Below are positions 1 through 4,607 of a stretch of 5,750 nt of DNA, piece by piece. Source of the stretch: Opitutaceae bacterium (lineage in GTDB: Bacteria > Verrucomicrobiota > Verrucomicrobiia > Opitutales > Opitutaceae). The DNA lies in assembly GCA_031272375.1 (NCBI GenBank), contig JAISTY010000021.1:1-5750 (forward strand). The letters are read 5' to 3'. Positions within the stretch are counted from its first letter, which is position 1. Every line of letters begins with the position of its first letter. Under the pieces are notes generated by a model, which made no database searches, was not told the origin of the DNA, and saw nothing but the letters and a program-made list of their open reading frames with translations. The translations under genes were made by a program, and so were the position numbers.

Positions 1-503
1 TCTGGGCCGGCATCCCGCGCCTCCTCGTCATCCTCCTCGGCGGCTTCACCTCCAACTTCCTCTGGTGCGCCTGGCTCAATCTCCGCAACAAAACCGGCTA
101 CCAATACCTCGCCTCCCACCTCCGCCCCGGCGACGCCCTCGTCCCCGCCGCCACCGCCGGCCTCCCACAAGCCGCCGCGCGACAAGCCGCCGACGCCGAC
201 GCCCTCCGCATCCCGCGCCTCCGCAACGTCGCCTTCTCCGCCCTCGCCGGCGCCACGTGGTATTTCCAGTTCTTTTTTTACAGCATGGGCGAGTCGCAGA
301 TGGGCGACTTCAAATTCGCCAGCTGGACGCTCCACATGGCGAGCATCATCATCTTCTCAACGCTCTGCGGCGTGCTCTTCAAGGAATGGAGCGGCGTGAG
401 CCGCAAAGTCCGCGTCCTCATCACCGCCGGCATCTCCACGCTCGTCCTCTCAACCATCGTGATCGGTTGCGCCAAATGGCTTGAGGACGCCGCCAGCCGC
501 TAA
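1..503 (+). CDS. rhaT: L-rhamnose/H+ symporter, RhaT family, C-terminal part (5' end outside window)
   Basis: An open frame enters from the left edge (first full codon at position 3) and gives 166 residues up to the TAA at 501-503. RhaT-family proteins are inner-membrane drug/metabolite-superfamily carriers that import L-rhamnose with a proton. The match is by recalled family sequence: the segment WYFQFFFYSMG (visible residues 86-96) followed by SWTLHM (107-112) and LFKEW (125-129) parallels the C-terminal region of E. coli RhaT, with its WYLQFFFY and LKEWN segments. Four hydrophobic segments are visible, at about 3-25, 75-95, 105-126 and 137-158. An Ala-rich, Arg/Asp-containing loop (about 40-73) between the first two looks longer than in E. 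coli. No rhamnose catabolism gene is in the window, so the substrate comes from family resemblance alone. No terminator is evident after the stop. Confidence 0.85.
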   Translation, partial: WAGIPRLLVILLGGFTSNFLWCAWLNLRNKTGYQYLASHLRPGDALVPAATAGLPQAAARQAADADALRIPRLRNVAFSALAGATWYFQFFFYSMGESQMGDFKFASWTLHMASIIIFSTLCGVLFKEWSGVSRKVRVLITAGISTLVLSTIVIGCAKWLEDAASR

Positions 504-551
504 CCCCAACGCCCTCCGCACCTTCGCGCGCGCCCTCCCCCGCCCCGCCCG

Positions 552-592
552 AGTTGTCCCCAGGCGCCTGTGCACAACTTGGGGAGAAGTTG
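552..592. repeat. Compound inverted repeat containing two DnaA-box-like sequences
   Basis: Two 11-base arms, AGTTGTCCCCA (552-562) and TGTGCACAACT (569-579), are inverted copies with two mismatches and flank the perfect palindrome GGCGCC (563-568). Together they make a 28-base near-palindrome. Within the arms, TTGTCCCCA (554-562) and TTGTGCACA (minus strand, 569-577) resemble the DnaA box TTATNCACA; the second differs only by G at position 3. The right arm can also pair with the next bases: CAACTT (575-580) and AAGTTG (587-592) form a second, mutually exclusive hairpin with a six-base loop. Possible roles are a DnaA-binding module, an operator for a dimeric regulator, or part of a rhaT 3' structure. 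Confidence 0.5.
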
Positions 593-854
593 CGCTTGAA
601 ACGGCGGGCGCGCCGCCAATTCTCCGCGCCGTTCCACCCGCCGCCAAACGCGACCGTTCTTTCAAAGCACCCGCGACCGCACGTTCCTCCACGCCCGCCA
701 ACCATTTTGTTTATTGCTTGACGCCAGCAGCTTGCGCAACCGCCCCGCGGTGACGCGCCTCTTCCGCCGAGCCTCCCAATTTTTTTTCGCCCCCCGCCCC
801 AAGGTCTGGAGACACAACGGTCCGTTTTGCCCGCGAAACCGCCGCGCCGCCCGC

Positions 855-863
855 TGTGAACAA
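855..863 (-). promoter_or_regulatory. Candidate DnaA box just upstream of dnaA
   Basis: TGTGAACAA on the plus strand reads TTGTTCACA on the minus strand and matches the relaxed box TTWTNCACA at eight of nine positions, with G at position 3. It ends 12 bases before the ATG of dnaA, where bound DnaA could act in autoregulation, as is known for dnaA promoters in other bacteria. It shares the G3 variant with the boxes at 554-577. A single 9-mer can occur by chance; the support is its position and the shared variant. Confidence 0.4.
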
Positions 864-875
864 CCGCCCTTCTCC

Positions 876-2279
876 ATGCCTTCCTCCACCTCCACCGAAA
901 CCACCGCCATCGCCGACGCCCCCGCACTCTGGGCGCGCGTCAAGGCCGACCTGAAGACCCTCTTCCCCGAGGACCTCTACGCCCTCTGGTTCGAGCCGAT
1001 GACCCTCCTTGAGGCCGCCGGCGACGCCCTCGTCATCGGCGTCCCGAACGACTTCGCTGCGATCTGGATCCAGGACAACTACGCCGACCTCATCGCCCAA
1101 CGCCTGCTCCTGCAAACCGGCCTCCCCCTCAAGCCGAGGATCCGCAAAAACCCCGGAGCCGCCGCCCCCCGCCCCGCCGTCGCGGAGACGCCCGCGCGCG
1201 TCGCCGCGGAGACAAGCCGCCGCCGCGCCGCCCCCGCGAACGCCCCCGCGAGCCCGGTCGCCGGCCTGAACTCGCGGAACACCTTCGCCAACTACATCGT
1301 CGGCTCGAACAACCGCCTCGCGCACGCGGCGGCGCTCGCGGTCGCGCAAGCCCCCGGACAGGCCTACAACCCCCTCTTCATCTACGGCAACACCGGCCTC
1401 GGCAAAACCCACCTGATGCACGCCATCGGCCACGCCGTCTGCCAAACCGCCCCCGAACGCCGCGTCGCCTGCGTGACGGCGGAGAAATTCACCAACGACT
1501 ACGTCCAGGCCATCCGCGAAAACACCTTCGCGAAATTCCGCCAGCACTACCGGAAAATGGACGTGCTCATCCTCGACGACATCCAGTTCCTCGGCGGCAA
1601 GGAAGGCGTGCAGGAGGAGTTTTTCCACACCTTCAACGACCTCCACACCCACGGAAAACAAATCGTGCTCTCCAGCGACCGCCGCGCCGCCGACATCCAA
1701 CGCCTCGAGGAACGCCTCGTCACGCGCCTGCAATGGGGCCTCGTCACGGACATCCAGACGCCGGACTACGAGACGCGCCTGGCGATCCTCAACGCGAAGG
1801 CGAAAACCCTCCGCTACGAACTGCCCGGCGACATCGCCGAGCTGATGGCGCGGCACATCACGCAAAACATCCGCGCCCTCGAAGGCGCGCTCCTGAAAGT
1901 CGCCAGCCACGCGACCCTGACGGGCGGGAAGCTGGACGCCGAAGGCGCCGCCGCCCTGCTCGGCGACGCGCTGCGGGACAGCGCGCGGGAGGCGGTGACG
2001 CCGGAGGCGATACAGCAGCTTGTCGCGGAGCATTACCGCATCAGCCTCGCGGACATGGTCGGGAAGAAACGCCCGCAAGGGATCGTGTTTCCGAGGCAGG
2101 TGGCGATGTGGCTGTGCCGCCGTCACACGCGACACAGTTTGCAGGAAATCGGGGCGTTTTTCGGGAAACGGGATCACGGCACGGTGATCCACGCGATCAA
2201 GACGGTGGACAACATCGCCGCGCAGGACCCCGCGACGCGCGGCGCCCTCGACCTCCTCAACCAAAAACTCTCCCGCTGA
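876..2279 (+). CDS. dnaA: Chromosomal replication initiator protein DnaA
   Basis: This 467-residue protein has the full DnaA architecture. Domain I spans about 15-91 (LWARVKADLKTLFPEDLYALWF type). The low-complexity Ala/Pro/Arg linker is about 92-133. The AAA+ domain (about 134-364) has Walker A GNTGLGKT (171-178), Walker B LILDDIQF (231-238), sensor I SSDR (266-269), the box VII arginine R284 and sensor II R333. Domain IV (about 372-467) carries the signature PRQVAMWL and recognition segment KRDHGTVIHA (431-440). DnaA-ATP binds boxes at oriC, melts DNA and loads the helicase. The ATG at 876 is chosen because DnaA homology begins just after it; a TTG at 714 would add 54 residues unlike DnaA. 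No Shine-Dalgarno is seen. Oddities are DHGTV instead of the usual DHTTV, SSDRRA instead of SSDRPP, and RLQWGL where RFxWGL is usual. dnaN does not follow. Confidence 0.97.
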   Translation: MPSSTSTETTAIADAPALWARVKADLKTLFPEDLYALWFEPMTLLEAAGDALVIGVPNDFAAIWIQDNYADLIAQRLLLQTGLPLKPRIRKNPGAAAPRPAVAETPARVAAETSRRRAAPANAPASPVAGLNSRNTFANYIVGSNNRLAHAAALAVAQAPGQAYNPLFIYGNTGLGKTHLMHAIGHAVCQTAPERRVACVTAEKFTNDYVQAIRENTFAKFRQHYRKMDVLILDDIQFLGGKEGVQEEFFHTFNDLHTHGKQIVLSSDRRAADIQRLEERLVTRLQWGLVTDIQTPDYETRLAILNAKAKTLRYELPGDIAELMARHITQNIRALEGALLKVASHATLTGGKLDAEGAAALLGDALRDSAREAVTPEAIQQLVAEHYRISLADMVGKKRPQGIVFPRQVAMWLCRRHTRHSLQEIGAFFGKRDHGTVIHAIKTVDNIAAQDPATRGALDLLNQKLSR

Positions 2280-2298
2280 AACACCCCCAAAACCCCAC

Positions 2299-2335
2299 CA
2301 CGGATTTCACGGATTTGCACGAATTACACGGATAA
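2299..2335. repeat. Short tandem array of CACGGATTT-type units
   Basis: Four 9-base units lie end to end with one extra G: CACGGATTT (2299-2307), CACGGATTT (2308-2316), CACGAATTA (2318-2326) and CACGGATAA (2327-2335). The first two are identical and the last two diverge. From general knowledge, intergenic sequences of this CACGGATT type recur in many Verrucomicrobiota and Planctomycetota genomes and are often mis-annotated as small proteins. Their function is unknown to me. Here the array starts 20 bases after the dnaA stop and runs directly into an AT-rich island. Confidence 0.7.
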
Positions 2336-2410
2336 AACTCTTTGATATTTAACTAATAATAAACATAAATCCAAACCTCCCCTCCCCTTTTTTCCCAACC
2401 ACCGCCCGCC
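2336..2410 (+). promoter_or_regulatory. AT-rich island and G-free leader before the 2411 gene; weak promoter candidate
   Basis: Positions 2336-2370 are strongly AT-rich in an otherwise GC-rich window and include TAATAATAA (2354-2362). From 2345 to 2403 the plus strand has no G at all; after the AT-rich part it becomes a C/T-rich tract up to the start codon. A possible sigma-70-type promoter is TTGATA (2342-2347), a 16-base spacer and CATAAA (2364-2369, four of six to TATAAT). It would give a leader of about 35 bases. The island could instead be a DNA unwinding element, given its place directly after dnaA. No Shine-Dalgarno precedes the ATG. Confidence 0.35.
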
Positions 2411-2938
2411 ATGTCCCTCACACCCGAACAAAACCGACAAGTCGCCGCCTGGGTCGAGGCCGGCGACAGCCTCTCCGCCGTCCAGAAAAAGCTCCTCGAA
2501 CACTTTCAGGTTTCCATGACCTACATGGACGTCCGCTTCCTCGTGGACGACCTTCAGCTCCAGCTCAAGGACCCGCCCGCGAAAAAGACGGACGCCGCGC
2601 TCCAGCCCGGCGCGCCCGCCGCCCCGCGCCCGGACGGGGACATTGACGAGGACGACACGCTCCCCGCCGACGACGCCGCCGGGGACGCCGCGGACGCCGC
2701 GCCGCCGCCCGCCGGGGAGGTTGTCGTGCAGGTTGACGACGTGACGCTCGACCCGACGGCCATCGCCAGCGGCAGCGTGTGCTTCAGCGACAACGTCACG
2801 GGCAAATGGATCATAGACCAGCAGGGGCGGCCCGCGCTGACGGACACCAGCCGTCCCGGCTACCGGCCCTCGCAGGCGGACGCGCAGGATTTCATGCGGA
2901 AACTCGCCGCCGCGCTCCGTCAAAAGGGCCTCATGTAG
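2411..2938 (+). CDS. Uncharacterised protein, two conserved-looking ends joined by an acidic linker
   Basis: This 175-residue soluble protein has no signal peptide or membrane segment, and I cannot assign a function. The N-terminal part (about 3-53) is predicted helical, with AAWVEAGDSLSAVQKKLLEHF followed by MTYMDVRFLVDDL. That pattern resembles a small helix-turn-helix or helical hairpin domain, and I recall similar N-termini in hypothetical proteins of Opitutae. Residues about 54-102 form a disordered Ala/Pro/Asp-rich linker with an acidic stretch (DGDIDEDD, 75-82). The C-terminal part (103-175) has short beta-like strands (EVVVQVDDVTL, SGSVCFSD, KWIIDQQGRPAL), the YRPS motif (151-154) and a terminal helix. 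The ATG at 2411 is the only sensible start; coding signal (C-rich third positions) matches the neighbours. It has its own upstream region, 131 bases after dnaA, and ends 12 bases from the convergent nuoN. Confidence 0.8.
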   Translation: MSLTPEQNRQVAAWVEAGDSLSAVQKKLLEHFQVSMTYMDVRFLVDDLQLQLKDPPAKKTDAALQPGAPAAPRPDGDIDEDDTLPADDAAGDAADAAPPPAGEVVVQVDDVTLDPTAIASGSVCFSDNVTGKWIIDQQGRPALTDTSRPGYRPSQADAQDFMRKLAAALRQKGLM

Positions 2939-2950
2939 GCGCCGGGGGCG

Positions 2951-4417
2951 TCACGCGAGGAAGTCGAGGAGGGGCTGGGGCCAGAGGCCGAGGGCGACGA
3001 GCAGGAGGACGACAATGGCGAGCGAGAGCCTTACGAGGAAGGGGACGCGGACGGGGGCGTCGTTGCCGGCGGCGGGGAGGGTGACGACGGCGTGTTTGAG
3101 GATGAGCAGGTAATAGTAGAGGGCGACGGCGCTCATCGCGATGGCGAGGAGGGACAACCTGCCGGCGGGGGCGGCGAGGGCGTCAACGGAGAGGGCGGCG
3201 GCAAAGACGTAGAATTTGCCGAAGAAGCCGGCGAGCGGGGGGATGCCGGCGAGCGAGAGGATGAAGACGAAGAGGCAGGCGGCGAGGAAGGGGGAGCGGC
3301 GGCGGAGACCGTCGAGGTCGCGGAGGTTTTGGGCGGGGGCGCCCTTGCGTTCGAGGGCGGCGAGGACGCCGAAGGCACCGGCGGTGGCGATGCCGTAGGT
3401 CAGGGCGTAGTAATAAAGCGGGGCGGCGCCGGCGGAGCCGAGGATGGAGACGGCGAGGAGGAGGACGCCGGCGTGACCGATGGCCGAGTAGGCGAGGATG
3501 CGGCGGACGTTGCGCTGGGCGAGCGCGGCGATGTTGCCCAGCAGAAGCGAGGCGCCGGAGAGGAGCGCGGCGGCGGGGAGCCAGGCGGCGCCGCCGGGGG
3601 CGGGCGCGGTGAAATCGGGCCAGAGGAGGCGGGCGAAGAAGACGAAGCCGGCGAGCTTGGAGGCGGAGGCGATGAGCGCGGCGGCGGGGGCGGGCGCGCC
3701 CTGGTAGGCGTCGGGCGCCCAGAGGTGGAAGGGCGCGGCGGCGGCCTTGAAGCCGAAGGCGACGAGCACCATCACGAGCGCGACGGTGGCGAGGGGCGCG
3801 GGCGGGTTTTGCGAGAGGGCGGCGGCGATGTCCGGGACGCCGAGCGAGCCGGAAATCCCGTAAAGCAGGCTGAAGCCGAAGAGGAGGAACGCGGAGGAGA
3901 CGGCGCCGGCGAAAAAGTATTTGAGGCCGGCCTCGGAGGACTCCGGCGTCTGTTTCTCGATGCCGGCGAGGATGTAGAGGGAGAGGCTGGCCAGCTCGAG
4001 GGAGAGGAAGGCCGCGAGGAGGTTCGCCGCCGCGCCCATGAGGGTGAGGCCGCACGCGGCCATGAGGACGATGGCGACGAACTCGGCGGGGTGGCGTTGC
4101 GGGCGCGCGCCCGTGAGCGCGCCGAGGGCGAGCAGGGTCAGGAGGAGAACGCCGGCGCGGGCGGCGAGCGCGAGGGCGTCAACGCGGAAGGCGCCGCCGA
4201 AGACGGGGCCGGCGAGGGGGGCGTTGGCCATGACGACGGCGGCTCCGGCGCAGAGGACGGCGAGGGCGCCGCCGAGGGCGGCGAGGGTCTGCCGCGCGGG
4301 CAGCGAGACGATTTTGCCGAAGGTGAGGTCCATCGTGACGACCACAAGCGCGCCGACGAGGAGGATGATTTCCGGGAGGAAAAACTGGAAAAGCTGGGAA
4401 TACTGGGACGGGTCCAT
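2951..4417 (-). CDS. nuoN: NADH-quinone oxidoreductase subunit N (complex I membrane arm)
   Basis: This complete 488-residue, highly hydrophobic protein has about 14 predicted membrane helices (roughly 12-30, 44-64, 80-101, 112-130, 132-152, 166-187, 205-224, 243-265, 278-300, 309-327, 331-355, 375-398, 421-440, 459-480). NuoN is one of three antiporter-like subunits of complex I that pump protons while NADH reduces quinone. Family hallmarks are present: E141 in FLSLELASLSLYIL, K166 in GLKYFFAGAVSSAF, K224 and H231 in FGFKAAAAPFHLWAPDAYQG, K254 in SASKLAGF, and K401 in GFFGKFYVF. These match the conserved proton-path residues of E. coli NuoN (485 residues; equivalents about E133, K158, K217, H224, K247, K395). 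The start is ATG with no visible Shine-Dalgarno; the leader is pyrimidine-rich. Unusually, nuoM is not immediately upstream: the next gene on this strand is a secretin, 190 bases away. Confidence 0.96.
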   Translation of the reverse strand: MDPSQYSQLFQFFLPEIILLVGALVVVTMDLTFGKIVSLPARQTLAALGGALAVLCAGAAVVMANAPLAGPVFGGAFRVDALALAARAGVLLLTLLALGALTGARPQRHPAEFVAIVLMAACGLTLMGAAANLLAAFLSLELASLSLYILAGIEKQTPESSEAGLKYFFAGAVSSAFLLFGFSLLYGISGSLGVPDIAAALSQNPPAPLATVALVMVLVAFGFKAAAAPFHLWAPDAYQGAPAPAAALIASASKLAGFVFFARLLWPDFTAPAPGGAAWLPAAALLSGASLLLGNIAALAQRNVRRILAYSAIGHAGVLLLAVSILGSAGAAPLYYYALTYGIATAGAFGVLAALERKGAPAQNLRDLDGLRRRSPFLAACLFVFILSLAGIPPLAGFFGKFYVFAAALSVDALAAPAGRLSLLAIAMSAVALYYYLLILKHAVVTLPAAGNDAPVRVPFLVRLSLAIVVLLLVALGLWPQPLLDFLA

Positions 4418-4540
4418 TGACGGGTTCTGGTTGCGGATTTCGCGGGGGAGGGAAGCGAAAGGCGGGAGGATGAACAGGGTTTTTTTGGAGGGCGGCGGCG
4501 GCTTGTCGCGCGGCGCGGAGGGGCGGCGGTCTCATGACGG

Positions 4541-4575
4541 CAACCCCCGCCGGAGGCGTCGCCCGGAGGGGGTTG
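4541..4575 (-). terminator. Strong GC stem-loop after the secretin gene, possible terminator
   Basis: CAACCCCCGCCGG (4541-4553) and CCGGAGGGGGTTG (4563-4575) form 13-base arms with one mismatch (G4549 opposite A4567) and a nine-base loop. Read on the minus strand, the stem starts 33 bases after the secretin stop codon, a usual terminator distance. No T-run follows on that strand, so it is not a classical intrinsic terminator; it may block RNA 3' decay or be a dispersed repeat. The rest of the 190-bp spacer holds GGC repeats, seven T at 4480-4486 (A-run on the minus strand) and the pyrimidine-rich nuoN leader, with no clear nuoN promoter. Confidence 0.45.
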
Positions 4576-4607
4576 GGGGAGCCGGGGGCGGCGTCACCGC
4601 GCTCCGC

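Larger units (their letters stand above)
504..875. other. Intergenic region upstream of dnaA (372 bp)
   Basis: No convincing gene is present. From left to right it holds a compound inverted repeat with DnaA-box-like sequences (552-592), a small GGCGG/CCGCC hairpin (603-617, five-base loop), an AT-rich stretch with TTTTGTTTATTGCTT (705-719), a run of eight T (780-787), a perfect five-base inverted repeat AACGG-T-CCGTT (816-826), and a DnaA-box-like 9-mer 12 bases before the dnaA start (855-863). A promoter for dnaA must lie here, but no -35/-10 pair of good quality is visible. The sequence matches what is expected of a dnaA regulatory or origin region, but nothing in it proves origin function. 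Confidence 0.5.

Noticed and set aside
718..745. TTGACG as a -35 element for dnaA
   Set aside because: At 16-18 bases downstream there is only GC-rich sequence with no -10-like hexamer.
780..787. Run of eight T as an intrinsic terminator for rhaT
   Set aside because: No stable stem lies directly before it, and it is almost 280 bases past the rhaT stop.
714..875. Upstream TTG start that would lengthen DnaA by 54 residues
   Set aside because: The extra residues (Arg/Pro/Phe-rich, no DnaA resemblance) lie over the intergenic repeats and the box at 855-863. DnaA homology begins soon after the ATG at 876.
1621..1629. TTTTCCACA, a perfect match to the relaxed DnaA box
   Set aside because: It lies inside the dnaA coding sequence, encoding conserved FFHTF residues of the AAA+ domain, so codon constraint and chance explain it.
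711..2264. Long minus-strand open frame opposite dnaA
   Set aside because: It is the antisense shadow of a high-GC gene; the composition is low-complexity Arg/Gly/Ala/Val and no family is recognisable.
2299..2335. CRISPR-like repeat array
   Set aside because: Units are only nine bases, adjoin without spacers and degrade quickly; no cas gene is present.
3092..4420. 442-residue plus-strand open frame opposite nuoN
   Set aside because: It is composed almost wholly of Gly, Glu, Ala, Asp and Arg, as expected from reading the complement of C-rich hydrophobic codons. NuoN on the minus strand explains the region fully.
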